Shown piece by piece: positions 51,410-62,554 of a stretch of DNA of 64,000 nucleotides; the stretch's first letter is position 1, and every line of letters starts with the position of its first letter. A program made the position numbers and the translations under genes. The stretch spans positions 4,868,501 to 4,932,500 of the forward strand of contig NZ_CP073078.1 in assembly GCF_018135625.1 (NCBI RefSeq), written 5' to 3'. This DNA comes from Phenylobacterium montanum. GTDB taxonomy: Bacteria; Pseudomonadota; Alphaproteobacteria; Caulobacterales; Caulobacteraceae. The notes under the pieces were generated by a model. The model saw only the letters and a program-made list of their open reading frames with translations, did no database searches and was not told where the DNA came from.

Positions 51410-52404
51410 CCTCGGACATTTTTGATCTGCGCCAGATCGGCTGGGCGCTGGATGTCGACTGGCGGGAAAACCTGATCTGCGGCGTCGATGTGCACGGCTC
51501 CGTCTGGCCGGGGATCGAGCCTGCTGCAGAGTTCATGGTCGCCGCCGCCAAGAAATGCGGGCTGTTCGAGGAAATTCGATACGCGAGCTATCATGTCCCT
51601 GGGGAGGACCGGAGCCGCCTCATCAAGCCTAAGTCCTTTGAAAAGATCGCACGTGGAGGACTGCAAGGGGCATTGGGCGCCAACGGCCTCATGCTCGACG
51701 GCTTTCGCGAGGCGGTTGGCGCTGAACGCAACCGTATCGCCTTTGGTGGCGATGCGACGGGATGGGCGCCCTGGGACCGGAGGGACTATGTCGGCGAACC
51801 CCCGGCGGGGCGCCAACGCTCTCTGCACGCGCATTTCCTTTTTCCTGTGCAGGGGGATCCATTGGCTGTGAGCAGCGAACTGCTGCGCCTGGCCGCCACG
51901 AGCATGGGCGCCGAATACGGCTACGTATTCATCCGCGACGCTCTATGCCGGCCCCGCGGTTATCCAATGGACAGCAGTGTCCCGCCCTACTTCGCTCCAA
52001 GGGGGCAAGTCTGCAGAAGCGAAATGGACAACTGGTGGGGGTACGCGACGCGACGGTTCTGGGAGGAGAAACACCCGTTGTTGAGGGATCTGTGCCAACA
52101 GAACCTTCTGTGCGAGCGGCATCTCTCCGCGCCGGTCCTGAGTTTCGGACAGCTTGGGTGTTGGATCAATTGCGAGCCGGGCAGGGGAAGGTTGGAGAAC
52201 CTGGGCGAAGGCCGAATGCTCTGGAGCCTGACCGACGCCGAGATGGTCGCGGCTCGCCCCATTCTGAACGAGGCCGGCCTGCTCCTCTCGTGCCCGGAAC
52301 GGGTCTATCGCGATCTGCCCGGCGGGGTGGCGCCGGCGGACCGACCCATCCCGCCCCGGATCGATTTTCGATACGAGGACGGGACTAAGCCGACCTACCA
52401 CTGA
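51400..52404 (+). CDS. Unknown protein, second gene of the SOS-controlled pair (possible immunity partner)
   Basis: A 334-residue soluble protein with no signal peptide, membrane segment or recognised domain. It is rich in Trp, Arg and Cys, with segments such as WALDVDWRENLICGVDVHG, FVQGDP-like loops and WWGYATRRFWEEKHPLL. The start ATG lies 10 bases inside the preceding gene and lacks a strong ribosome site, so it is probably translated by coupling. Position and size would fit an immunity or chaperone partner of the first product, but that is inference. It ends about 160 bp before recA, which has its own promoter. Confidence 0.68.
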   Translation: MFVTSDIFDLRQIGWALDVDWRENLICGVDVHGSVWPGIEPAAEFMVAAAKKCGLFEEIRYASYHVPGEDRSRLIKPKSFEKIARGGLQGALGANGLMLDGFREAVGAERNRIAFGGDATGWAPWDRRDYVGEPPAGRQRSLHAHFLFPVQGDPLAVSSELLRLAATSMGAEYGYVFIRDALCRPRGYPMDSSVPPYFAPRGQVCRSEMDNWWGYATRRFWEEKHPLLRDLCQQNLLCERHLSAPVLSFGQLGCWINCEPGRGRLENLGEGRMLWSLTDAEMVAARPILNEAGLLLSCPERVYRDLPGGVAPADRPIPPRIDFRYEDGTKPTYH

Positions 52405-52457
52405 TCCGTTGGGTGGCTCCGTCGCGAAAGCAGTTTTCAACTCACGATGAGAACGTA

Positions 52458-52485
52458 TTGCCAACCTGAACAAACCATGTACAGT
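52458..52485 (+). promoter_or_regulatory. recA promoter with LexA-like box
   Basis: TTGCCA (52458-52463) and TACAGT (52480-52485) are 16 bp apart. GAAC-AAACCAT-GTAC (52468-52482) is an SOS box with one mismatch to GAAC-N7-GAAC and overlaps the -10. The layout repeats that of the promoter at 50105. Confidence 0.65.
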
Positions 52486-52565
52486 CCGATCCTGTTCGCG
52501 GGCGATGGCCGGTGGGCGACGCGGCCGGGCGGCGGCGAGAATCGTGGGATAAGGTCGGATCGCAA

Positions 52566-53633
52566 ATGAACCAGACGGTGTTGAGACTCGTGGGACGGGA
52601 TGACGCGGACAAGCGGCGCGCGCTGGAAGCGGCGCTGAGCCAGATCGACAAGGCCTTCGGCAAGGGCTCGGTGATGAAGCTCGGCGAGAAGGGCAAGATC
52701 GTCGAGATCGAGTCCGTTTCGACCGGGTCGCTGGGCCTGGACCTGGCCCTGGGCATCGGCGGCCTGCCCAAGGGGCGGATCGTCGAGATCTACGGGCCGG
52801 AAAGCTCGGGCAAGACCACGCTGGCCCTGCACGTGGTGGCCGAGGTGCAGAAGGCCGGCGGCACCGCCGCCTTCGTCGACGCCGAACATGCGCTGGACCC
52901 CTCCTACGCCCACAAGCTGGGGGTCAATCTGGATGACCTCTTGGTCTCCCAGCCCGACACCGGCGAACAGGCGCTGGAGATCACCGACACCCTGGTGCGC
53001 TCGGGCGCGGTCGACGTGATCGTGATCGACTCTGTGGCGGCCCTGACGCCACGCGCCGAGATCGAGGGCGAGATGGGCGACAGCCTGCCCGGCCTGCAAG
53101 CCCGCCTGATGAGCCAGGCCCTGCGCAAGCTGACCGCCTCGATCTCCAAGGCCAAGACCCTGGTGATCTTCATCAACCAGATCCGCATGAAGATCGGGGT
53201 GATGTACGGCAGTCCCGAGACCACCACCGGCGGCAATGCGCTGAAATTCTACGCCTCGGTCCGCCTCGACATCCGCCGCATCGGCTCGGTCAAGCAGCGC
53301 GACGAGATCATCGGCAACAATGTCCGGGTCAAGGTGGTCAAGAACAAGGTCGCCCCGCCGTTCCGCGAGGTCGAGTTCGACATCATGTACGGCCAGGGCA
53401 TCTCCAAGCTGGGCGAGATCATCGACCTGGGCGTCAAGGCCGGGGTGGTGGAGAAGTCCGGCTCCTGGTTCTCCTACAACAGCCAGCGTATCGGCCAGGG
53501 CCGCGACAATGTCCGCGAGTTCCTGAAAGCCAATCCCGACATGGCGGCCGAGATCGAAAAGGCCGTGCGCGGCAAGGCCGACGTGATCGAGGAGGAACTC
53601 CTGGTCGGCGGGCCTCCGGACGACGTGGAATAG
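52566..53633 (+). CDS. recA: Recombinase RecA
   Basis: RecA forms filaments on single-stranded DNA, drives homologous recombination and triggers LexA self-cleavage. The 355-residue protein has Walker [10 protein letters not shown] (77-85), loop L1 around [26 protein letters not shown] with loop L2 nearby, and [17 protein letters not shown]. The start at 52566 gives the normal N terminus. The promoter carries a LexA-like box, and a hairpin terminator follows the stop. The SOS-controlled unknown pair lies directly upstream in the same orientation. Confidence 0.97.
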   Translation: MNQTVLRLVGRDDADKRRALEAALSQIDKAFGKGSVMKLGEKGKIVEIESVSTGSLGLDLALGIGGLPKGRIVEIYGPESSGKTTLALHVVAEVQKAGGTAAFVDAEHALDPSYAHKLGVNLDDLLVSQPDTGEQALEITDTLVRSGAVDVIVIDSVAALTPRAEIEGEMGDSLPGLQARLMSQALRKLTASISKAKTLVIFINQIRMKIGVMYGSPETTTGGNALKFYASVRLDIRRIGSVKQRDEIIGNNVRVKVVKNKVAPPFREVEFDIMYGQGISKLGEIIDLGVKAGVVEKSGSWFSYNSQRIGQGRDNVREFLKANPDMAAEIEKAVRGKADVIEEELLVGGPPDDVE

Positions 53634-53715
53634 GCTTCGCCGCGGCCGCTTCGTTTCGGCGGATCCCGCTGACCCGCCAGTCGCCGAAGCGAACCCCGCA
53701 CGGCCGCAGCGATGG

Positions 53716-53754
53716 AAGGACGTCCGGGCCCCCCCGAGCCCTGGGCGTCCTTTT
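53716..53754 (+). terminator. Rho-independent terminator of recA
   Basis: A GC-rich hairpin starting GGACGTCCGGGC and ending GCCCTGGGCGTCC is followed by TTTT (53751-53754). Between 53634 and 54086 the only other structure is the family A repeat. Confidence 0.7.
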
Positions 53755-53802
53755 CGTTTCGGGACAGGTCGAATCTTGGGCCAGCGCCCCTCCTCAACCG
53801 CC

Positions 53803-53917
53803 CATCCCGGCGAATGCCGGGACCCAGATCCTATGGCGCAGGCTTTGGACCTGGATCCTGAAGAAATTGGCGACCGTCTGGAGCTTTATGATCTGGGTCC
53901 CGGCATTCGCCGGGATG
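53803..53917. repeat. Long palindromic intergenic repeat, family A copy 2
   Basis: Perfect 28-nt inverted arms (53803-53830 and 53890-53917) surround a 59-nt loop. The arms and the adjoining CTATGGCGCAG match the copy at 16992. It lies between recA and alaS. Confidence 0.9.
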
Positions 53918-54086
53918 AGCGGATATTATTCCATCCGATCTCGACCGCCCTAGCGAAAGACGACGCCGCACGCTTCCGGAGCGCGCCCATCCAAACGCAG
54001 CTTGGCGACGCGGGGCCGGTTTTTCTATATGGAGGCCTGAAACCTATGTAACGCGGACGGGTCCTTCGTCCGACGCCGGAGCCGCT

Positions 54087-56732
<2,646 letters not shown>

Positions 56733-56736
56733 TCAA

Positions 56737-56911
56737 CCCTTCTCCCCTTGCGGGAGAAGGAGGGGCCCATGGCGAAGCCATGGGAGGATGAGGGGTTGCG
56801 CTGCCCTCTCCGAGAAAGCAGCGCGCAAAAGAAGTGAGGGGCCGGCGCGACCCCTCATCCTCCCACCCGCTTCGCGGGCGGGCCCCTCCTTCCCCCGCAA
56901 GGGGGGAAGGG
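56737..56911. repeat. Palindromic intergenic repeat, family C copy 1
   Basis: Inverted arms start CCCTTCTCCCCTTGCGGGAG and end with the complementary CCCGCAAGGGGGGAAGGG. Internal blocks AGGAGGGGCCC and TGGGAGGATGAGGGG are mirrored on the other side. The same element is at 60924-61101. Here it lies between convergent alaS and icd and fills their whole gap. Confidence 0.9.
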
Positions 56912-56915
56912 AATT

Positions 56916-58130
56916 TTAAGCCGCCAGCGCCCTGGTCAGGTTCGCCGCGATCTTGTCGATGAAGCCTTCGGTGCTCAGCCAGCCCTGGCGGTCGCCGACC
57001 AAGAGGGCGAGATCCTTGGTCATCGAGCCGCTCTCGACCGTGTCGACGCAGACCTTCTCCAGGGTGTCGGCGAAGTGCGCGAGGTCGCTGTTGCCGTCCA
57101 GCTTGGCGCGGTGCTTCAGCCCTTGCGTCCAGGCGAAGATCGAGGCGATCGAGTTGGTCGAGGTGCTCTCGCCGCGCTGATGCTGGCGATAGTGGCGCGT
57201 GACCGTTCCGTGGGCCGCCTCGGCCTCCATGATTGCGCCGTCCGGGGTGATCAGGACCGAGGTCATCAGGCCCAGCGAGCCATAGCCCTGGGCCACCGTG
57301 TCCGATTGCACGTCGCCGTCGTAGTTCTTGCAGGCCCAGACGAAGCCGCCCGACCACTTCAGGGCCGAGGCGACCATGTCGTCGATCAGGCGGTGTTCGT
57401 AGGTGATCCCGGCGGCCTTGAAGTCGTCCTGGAACTCCGTCTCGTAGATGGCCTGGAAGATGTCCTTGAAGCGCCCGTCATAGGCTTTCAGGATGGTGTT
57501 CTTGGTCGACAGATAGACCGGGTACTTGCGGCTCAGGCCATAGTTCAGGCTGGCCCGGGCGAAGTCCTTGATCGAGTCGTCGAGGTTGTACATGGCCATG
57601 GCCACCCCGGCGCCCGGATACTCGAACACCTCGTGCTCGATCACCTTGCCGTCGGCGCCCTCGAAACGGATCGTCAGCTTGCCGGGACCCGGCACCACGA
57701 AGTCGGTGGCCTTGTACTGGTCGCCATAGGCATGGCGGCCGACGATAATCGGCTGGGTCCAGCCCGGCACCAGGCGCGGGACGTTCTTGCAGATGATCGG
57801 CTCGCGGAAGATCACCCCGCCCAGGATGTTGCGGATGGTGCCGTTGGGCGACTTCCACATTTTCTTCAGGTTGAATTCCTTCACCCGCGCCTCGTCGGGG
57901 GTGATGGTGGCGCACTTGATGCCGACGCCATGGCGCTTGATCGCCTCGGCCGCCTCGACGGTCACCTTGTCGTCGGTGGCGTCGCGGTGCTCCATGCCCA
58001 GGTCGTAATAGTCGATCTGCAGGTCCAGGAACGGGAAGATCAGCTTGTCCTTGATCATCTTCCAGATGATCCGGGTCATTTCGTCGCCGTCCAGGTCGAC
58101 GACGGGATTGGCGACTTTGATCTTGGCCAT
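56916..58130 (-). CDS. icd: NADP-dependent isocitrate dehydrogenase
   Basis: Isocitrate dehydrogenase produces 2-oxoglutarate, CO2 and NADPH in the citric acid cycle. The 404-residue protein starts [20 protein letters not shown], the eukaryote-like homodimeric NADP-IDH type common in Alphaproteobacteria. It has [12 protein letters not shown] (substrate Ser-Asn), [20 protein letters not shown] (metal Asp residues) and [12 protein letters not shown] (coenzyme). The start at 58130 gives the canonical N terminus; an upstream in-frame ATG at 58157 would add nine untypical residues. It is convergent with alaS. Confidence 0.96.
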   Translation of the reverse strand: MAKIKVANPVVDLDGDEMTRIIWKMIKDKLIFPFLDLQIDYYDLGMEHRDATDDKVTVEAAEAIKRHGVGIKCATITPDEARVKEFNLKKMWKSPNGTIRNILGGVIFREPIICKNVPRLVPGWTQPIIVGRHAYGDQYKATDFVVPGPGKLTIRFEGADGKVIEHEVFEYPGAGVAMAMYNLDDSIKDFARASLNYGLSRKYPVYLSTKNTILKAYDGRFKDIFQAIYETEFQDDFKAAGITYEHRLIDDMVASALKWSGGFVWACKNYDGDVQSDTVAQGYGSLGLMTSVLITPDGAIMEAEAAHGTVTRHYRQHQRGESTSTNSIASIFAWTQGLKHRAKLDGNSDLAHFADTLEKVCVDTVESGSMTKDLALLVGDRQGWLSTEGFIDKIAANLTRALAA

Positions 58131-58264
58131 GGGCGCTCCAGCTTGAGCCGACTGCATAGGGGCGCGCCGAAGGCGGGAGGGGGGCCCTGGGACCGGTCCC
58201 GGCGCGAAACTCGGATCGCTATAGACGCTCGCGGGCGCTCGCGAAACCCGCTATCAGCCACAGA

Positions 58265-59056
58265 ATGAGCGAGCTGCTCCCTTGCCCCTGCGTGATCCTG
58301 AACGAGCCTCAGCTGGCCGAAAACATCGGCGCGGTCGCCCGGGTGATGGCCAATTTCGGCCTGTCCGACCTGCGTCTGGTGCGCCCCCGCGACGGCTGGC
58401 CGCAGGAGCGCGCCTGGGCCAGCGCCTCGGGCGCCGACTGGCCGCTGAACGACGCCAAGGTGTTCGAGCGGCTGGAGGATGCGGTCGCGGGCCTCAACCT
58501 GCTCTACGCCACTACCGCGCGCCCGCGCGAGACCCGCCTGCCGATCCTCACACCCCGCGAAGCGGCGGCCGAGCTGAACGCCGCGGCGCATCAGGGGCTG
58601 AACACCGGCCTGCTCTTCGGCGGCGAGCGGGCGGGGCTGGAGACCCAGGACATCGCCCTGGCCCAGGCCATCGTCACCATCCCCATCGATCCGAAATTCC
58701 GCTCGCTGAACCTCGCCCAGGCTGTGGCCCTGACCGCCTACGAATGGCGCATGACCATGGCCGACCAGCCGCGCGAAGCCTTCCGCGCCAACGAGGACCC
58801 GCCGGCCGATCAGGCCGAGCTGATCGGCTTCTACGAGCACCTGGAGAAGGAGCTGGACGCCTCCGGCTTTTTCTATCCCCCGGAAAAGCGACCCTCGATG
58901 GTCCGGAACCTGCGCGTCATCTTCGCCCGCTCGCGCCTGACCTTGCAGGAGGTCCGCACCCTGCGCGGGGTGATCACGGCGCTCACCAAGGGGCGCGGCC
59001 GGGTGCTGGCGCGCCTGGCGGCGGAGCGGGCGGCGAAAGAGCAGGGGTCTCAGTAG
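58265..59056 (+). CDS. trmJ: tRNA (cytidine/uridine-2'-O-)-methyltransferase TrmJ
   Basis: TrmJ methylates the 2'-O of position 32 in tRNA anticodon loops. The 263-residue SPOUT methyltransferase shows the family motifs: NEPQLAENIGAVARVMANFG at the N terminus, LLFGGERAGLE, and the C-terminal knot IPIDPKFRSLNLAQAVALTAYE. The C-terminal helical extension (about 170-263) is also typical of TrmJ. It is divergent from icd with 134 bp between starts. Identity within the TrmJ/TrmH family is confident; the exact nucleoside target is inferred. Confidence 0.92.
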   Translation: MSELLPCPCVILNEPQLAENIGAVARVMANFGLSDLRLVRPRDGWPQERAWASASGADWPLNDAKVFERLEDAVAGLNLLYATTARPRETRLPILTPREAAAELNAAAHQGLNTGLLFGGERAGLETQDIALAQAIVTIPIDPKFRSLNLAQAVALTAYEWRMTMADQPREAFRANEDPPADQAELIGFYEHLEKELDASGFFYPPEKRPSMVRNLRVIFARSRLTLQEVRTLRGVITALTKGRGRVLARLAAERAAKEQGSQ

Positions 59057-59060
59057 GCGC

Positions 59061-59103
59061 TTGCTGGCGATCTCAGGTGAGACTATATTCCGTCTCAGCT
59101 GAG
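59061..59103 (+). promoter_or_regulatory. Toxin-antitoxin promoter with doubled operator
   Basis: TTGCTG (59061-59066) and TATATT (59084-59089) are 17 bp apart. Two palindromic sites, CTCAGGTGAG (59072-59081) and CTCAGCTGAG (59094-59103), flank the -10 box at a 22-bp period, about two helical turns. The second runs into the GAGGAG ribosome site. This is the expected layout for autorepression by the antitoxin. Confidence 0.72.
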
Positions 59104-59113
59104 GAGCCTTGTG

Positions 59114-59560
59114 ATGACCCTGAGAGCCTTGGCGGAAGCTGGCGCGCCCTGGATCGGCCCGCCCAGCCGCGTGATGACCACCATCGACCTGATCGACCGG
59201 TTGAACAGCGGCCTGCCGCTGGAAGCGGCCGATCAACTTGCCGCGGCGGTGGCGCCGGACGATCGCGGCTTCAAATACAACCTGGTCAGCAAGGCGACCT
59301 ATGCCCGCCGTCGTCTGCAGGCCGGCGGCGGCGCGGCCTTGATGTCCAAGGAGGAGAGCGAGCGGCTGGCGCGACTGGCCAGGGTCTGGGCCTTCGCCTG
59401 CGAGGTCTGGGGCGGCGAAGAGGCGGCCCGCCGCTTCCTGCGCGACCCGCACGCCATGCTGGCCGGCAAGACGCCGCTTTCGGTCGTCCTCGATGGCGAA
59501 ACCGGCGGCCGGCTGGTCGAGGAAGTGCTCGGCCGCCTGGCCTATGGCTCGGCGGCGTGA
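59114..59560 (+). CDS. Antitoxin of the Xre/MbcA/ParS family
   Basis: A 148-residue antitoxin. The middle part holds a helix-turn-helix-like region (FKYNLVSKATYARRRL), and the C terminus has the ParS/MbcA toxin-binding region with ARRFLRDPHAMLAGKTPLSVVLDGETGGRLVEEVLGRL. ATG 59114 lies seven bases after GAGGAG; a GTG three bases earlier is possible. It overlaps the RES toxin gene by GTGA. As in known pairs it should neutralise the toxin and repress the operon through the two CTCAG-TGAG sites. Confidence 0.88.
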   Translation: MTLRALAEAGAPWIGPPSRVMTTIDLIDRLNSGLPLEAADQLAAAVAPDDRGFKYNLVSKATYARRRLQAGGGAALMSKEESERLARLARVWAFACEVWGGEEAARRFLRDPHAMLAGKTPLSVVLDGETGGRLVEEVLGRLAYGSAA

Positions 59561-60045
59561 CGGCGCGCCGCGCGCAGGTTCTCGACCGAACGCATACGGC
59601 CTATCGCATCGGCGACCCGGACGGCGCCTATCCGATCTATGACGCCACCGGCTCGCGCCTCTATCCGGGGCGATGGAACACGCCGGCGACGCCGGTGATC
59701 TACGCCAGCCAGCACTATTCCACGGCCATGCTGGAGAAGCTGGCGCACGGCTCCGGCCAGATGCCGCCGAACCAGCACTTCGTCGAGATCACCATCGACG
59801 CCGGCGTTTCCTACGAGGTGTTTTCCGTCGGCCATAACCCCGGCTGGGACCTGCCCGACGCCCGTGTGGCCAAGGCCTTTGGCGAGGCCTGGGTCAGGGA
59901 GGGGCGCTCGGCGATCCTGCTCGCGCCCAGCCTGGTGGCGCGCATGGAGCAGAACATCGTCATCAACCCCGCTCACCCCGACGCGGCGCGCATCCGCCAC
60001 GGCCTGCACCAACCCGTCTGGTGGGACCGGCGGCTGTTCGGCTAG
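59557..60045 (+). CDS. RES-domain toxin (NAD-targeting, MbcT/ParT type)
   Basis: A 162-residue RES-family toxin. Family members attack NAD+ (phosphorolysis or hydrolysis) or modify proteins with its ADP-ribose. The conserved positions are visible: Arg17 in AYRIGD, RLYPGRWN (about 34-41), Tyr49 in VIYAS, and Glu60 in AMLEKLAHG, with a C-terminal IRHGLHQPVWWDRRLF. The start is GTG, set by the GTGA overlap with the antitoxin. Length is normal and no key residue appears missing, so it is probably active. Confidence 0.88.
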   Translation: MTARRAQVLDRTHTAYRIGDPDGAYPIYDATGSRLYPGRWNTPATPVIYASQHYSTAMLEKLAHGSGQMPPNQHFVEITIDAGVSYEVFSVGHNPGWDLPDARVAKAFGEAWVREGRSAILLAPSLVARMEQNIVINPAHPDAARIRHGLHQPVWWDRRLFG

Positions 60046-60099
60046 CGCTGGCGAGATTGACTCGCGCTCATCTTGCCGTCATACACCCCGCTTTCCCGC

Positions 60100-60149
60100 G
60101 TCCGGGCCTGCTCGGAGGCGGTGAAATGCATGACGGGTGACGCCCGGAC
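60100..60149 (+). promoter_or_regulatory. Structured leader upstream of rpsD
   Basis: GTCCGGGC (60100-60107) and GCCCGGAC (60142-60149) are perfect complements, 34 bases apart. A second short hairpin GCCCC-N6-GGGGC follows at 60166-60181, before the rpsD start at 60215. Ribosomal protein S4 autoregulates its mRNA leader in E. coli and Bacillus; whether this leader does so is inference. Confidence 0.35.
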
Positions 60150-60214
60150 CGCCGTTGAGATCGCCGCCCCAGTGGTGGGGCAGCCGGTGGGCGTCGTAGG
60201 AAAAGAGCTAGAGC

Positions 60215-60832
60215 ATGTCTAAGCGCCAATCGGCGAAGTACAAAATCGACCGGCGGATGGGCGAGAACATCTGGGGTCGCCCGAAGTCCCCGATCAACCA
60301 ACGCTCCTACGGACCCGGCCAGCATGGCCAGCGCCGCAAGTCCAAGGTCTCCGACTTCGGCCTGCAGCTGCGCGCCAAGCAGAAGCTGAAGGGCTACTAC
60401 GGCAACCTGACCGAAAAGCAGTTCGCCAAGACCTACGAAGACGCCGCCCGCAAGAAGGGCAACACCGCCGAGACCCTGGTGGGCCTCTTGGAAAGCCGCC
60501 TGGACGCCCTGGTCTATCGCGCCAAGTTCGTCCCGACCGTGTTCGCCGCCCGCCAGTTCGTCAATCACGGCCACGTGCTGGTGAACGGCAAGCGCGTCAA
60601 CATCGCCTCCTATCGCGTGAAGCCGGGCGACGTGGTCTCGGTGCGCGAGCGCTCGCGCAACATGGCCCTGGTGCTGGAAGCCATCCAGTCCTCCGAACGT
60701 GACGTGCCCGACTACATCGAAGTCGACGGCAAGGGCATGTCCGCCAAGTACATCCGCCTGCCGGAACTGGCCGAAGTGCCCTATCCGGTGAAGATGGAAC
60801 CGAACCTGATCGTCGAATTCTACGCGTCGTAA
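60215..60832 (+). CDS. rpsD: 30S ribosomal protein S4
   Basis: S4 is a primary 16S rRNA-binding protein that starts 30S assembly. The 205-residue protein begins [21 protein letters not shown], has [20 protein letters not shown], and carries the S4 RNA-binding domain (about 94-155) with [30 protein letters not shown]. Length and composition are standard. It is monocistronic here, with a possible structured leader and a clear hairpin terminator. Confidence 0.97.
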   Translation: MSKRQSAKYKIDRRMGENIWGRPKSPINQRSYGPGQHGQRRKSKVSDFGLQLRAKQKLKGYYGNLTEKQFAKTYEDAARKKGNTAETLVGLLESRLDALVYRAKFVPTVFAARQFVNHGHVLVNGKRVNIASYRVKPGDVVSVRERSRNMALVLEAIQSSERDVPDYIEVDGKGMSAKYIRLPELAEVPYPVKMEPNLIVEFYAS

Positions 60833-60861
60833 GACGGTAGGAATTTCCGACTACGGATTAA

Positions 60862-60896
60862 AGCGCGGCCTGGGGCGACCTGGGCCGCGTTTTTTG
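60862..60896 (+). terminator. Rho-independent terminator of rpsD
   Basis: The stem CGCGGCC (60864-60870) pairs with GGCCGCG (60883-60889) and is followed by a run of six T. It lies 30 bp after the rpsD stop. Confidence 0.88.
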
Positions 60897-60923
60897 TTCT
60901 AGGGGCACTGCGCTCACTCCAAA

Positions 60924-61101
60924 CCCTTCCCCCCTTTGTGGGGGAAGGAGGGGCCCGTTCGCGAAGCGAATGGGAGGATGAGGGGCGGCGCCGGCGATTG
61001 GATTGGCTGAGGAGCCTCAGTTGCGCGGCTATCGCCGCGCGTCCCCTCATCCTCCCACGGCTTCGCCGCGGGCCCCTCCTTCTCCCACAAAGGGGAGAAG
61101 G
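60924..61101. repeat. Palindromic intergenic repeat, family C copy 2
   Basis: It shares with 56737-56911 the blocks AGGAGGGGCCC, TGGGAGGATGAGGGG and their mirrored partners, and the CCCTTC/GAAGGG ends. The central part differs between the copies. It takes up much of the 60833-61337 gene-free stretch, with the rpsD terminator before it and another palindrome after it. Confidence 0.9.
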
Positions 61102-61184
61102 GATAAGGCGCAGTCCTTGCGGTGCATGAGCGCCGGCGTGAGGTCGGCGGCCACACCCCACCCAAACCGCTTGAAGGCAGGCTT

Positions 61185-61263
61185 TTCCATCCCTCGGAGC
61201 CGGTCAAGGGCGAAGCCGCGGAGCGGGCGCTGCGCGCCCCTTGACCGGCTCCGAGGGATGGAA
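61185..61263. repeat. Perfect 26-nt inverted repeat
   Basis: Arms 61185-61210 (starting TTCCATCCCTCGGAGCC) and 61238-61263 are exact complements with a 27-nt GC-rich loop. Weaker complementarity continues outward (ACCCCACC/AAACCGCTTG on the left with AAGCGATTTGG/GGTGGGGT on the right), so the element may span about 61153-61298. Confidence 0.8.
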
Positions 61264-61337
61264 ACAAGATTAACCAAGCGATTTGGTGGTGGGGTCTGCT
61301 CGCAAGGCTTTGCCGACACTCAGTTTGCACCACGAAG

Positions 61338-61739
61338 TCAGAACTTCCGCGCGCCTGGCTCCGCCACCACTTGGTGCTGATCTTGCCAGATGATTTCCCC
61401 GGGATCGCGGGTAGTCAGAATATCGACGTGGACGCCGCACGCATCCAGCGCCAGCGTCAGGCGGTGCATTTGACGGATATGTTCACTTGCGGCGGGCTTG
61501 AACCAAGACAAGCCGGGTTGCCCGCGACCCTTCCAACCGCCACGTGAAAAATGACTTGGAACAGCGAGGTTCTTCTTGAACCAGTCGTAGATCTCACCGA
61601 GCTCCTTCAGCGCCCATGACGGCGCAAAATCGCACTTGCGGGCTTGATCCAACGCTTGGAACAAGCCAAGTCGTTGACGCTGCGCTTCTACGGTCTGATA
61701 GCAAACAAATCGCACATAGACGCGCTGCTGCTTAGCCAT
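61338..61739 (-). CDS. Small protein of unknown function (133 aa)
   Basis: A 133-residue basic protein starting MAKQQRVYVRFVCYQTVEAQ. It contains SWALKELGEIYDWFKKNLAVP and a GGWKGRGQPGLSWFKPAA segment, then HMRLTLALD-like helix and DILTTRDPGEIIWQDQHQVVAEP. Trp-rich, no signal peptide, no recognised family. GC content is somewhat lower than its neighbours. It starts 26 bp from the glutathione transferase stop on the same strand but is not obviously coupled to it. Real coding is supported by codon use and by the absence of a competing frame. Confidence 0.65.
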   Translation of the reverse strand: MAKQQRVYVRFVCYQTVEAQRQRLGLFQALDQARKCDFAPSWALKELGEIYDWFKKNLAVPSHFSRGGWKGRGQPGLSWFKPAASEHIRQMHRLTLALDACGVHVDILTTRDPGEIIWQDQHQVVAEPGARKF

Positions 61740-61765
61740 TCTGCGGCTTTCACTGACCCGGCCAT

Positions 61766-62395
61766 CTACTCCTTCAGCGCCGCCGCCTCCCATTCCTTGA
61801 ACGCCGGCTCGTTCAAAAGGGCCTCGCAATAGGCGCCGGCGGCGCCCGCGTCGCCGTAGTCCGACAGCTTGACGCCATAGCTCCTGAACCGCGTCGCGAC
61901 CGGGGCGTAGAAGGCGTCGGCGATCGACCACTCGCCCAGCAGGTACGGGCCCTTGGCGGAGAAACGCCCGCGCAGGTCGCTCCACAGGCGCACGATGCGG
62001 CGGATGTCGCCGGCGGTGGCCTCGGTGGGGTCTAGCTGGGTCTTCAGGGTCAGGTCCATGGGGAACTCGCCGCGCAGGGAGGCGAAGCCGGAGTGCATCT
62101 CCGCCGCGGCGGCGCGGCCCAGGGCGCGGGCGGCGGCGTCTTCCGGCCACAGCTTCGCGGCCGGGAACTTTTCGGCCAGGTACTCGCAGATGGCCAGCGA
62201 GTCCCACAAGAGCAGTTCGCCGTCCTTCAGCGCCGGCACCTTGCCCGAGGGCGAATGACGCGCGATCTCCTCAGTGAAGCCCACTTCGCGCAGCTGGATC
62301 AGGGTCTCCTGGAACGGCGCGCCGGTCTTTTTCAGCGCCAGCCAGGGGCGCAGCGACCAGGTGGACCACTTCTTGGTGCCGATGATCAGTTCCAT
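61766..62395 (-). CDS. Glutathione S-transferase family protein
   Basis: A 209-residue GST. The N-terminal thioredoxin fold (about 1-80) includes KKWSTWSLRPWLALK, where Ser or Trp positions replace the classical Tyr, and the cis-Pro segment SGKVPALKDGELLLWDSLAICEYLAE. The C-terminal helical domain includes LLGEWSIADAFYAPVATRF with the N-capping box. The start at 62395 follows GGAGGAAC. Substrate unknown. It is divergent from the MFS gene at 62555. Confidence 0.88.
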   Translation of the reverse strand: MELIIGTKKWSTWSLRPWLALKKTGAPFQETLIQLREVGFTEEIARHSPSGKVPALKDGELLLWDSLAICEYLAEKFPAAKLWPEDAAARALGRAAAAEMHSGFASLRGEFPMDLTLKTQLDPTEATAGDIRRIVRLWSDLRGRFSAKGPYLLGEWSIADAFYAPVATRFRSYGVKLSDYGDAGAAGAYCEALLNEPAFKEWEAAALKE

Positions 62396-62554
62396 GCCGC
62401 TGTTCCTCCAATAGCCAGGGCTGTCCCATACGACCGCCGCCGGCCGATGCAAGCGCTTCGTGACCCCACTGAAACGCAAAACCGGTAGGCAGGGACCGAC
62501 GGGCCGCTCTAAGGTGGCCGAAAGAAGATCAAACGAACGTATGAGGGAGGGCGC

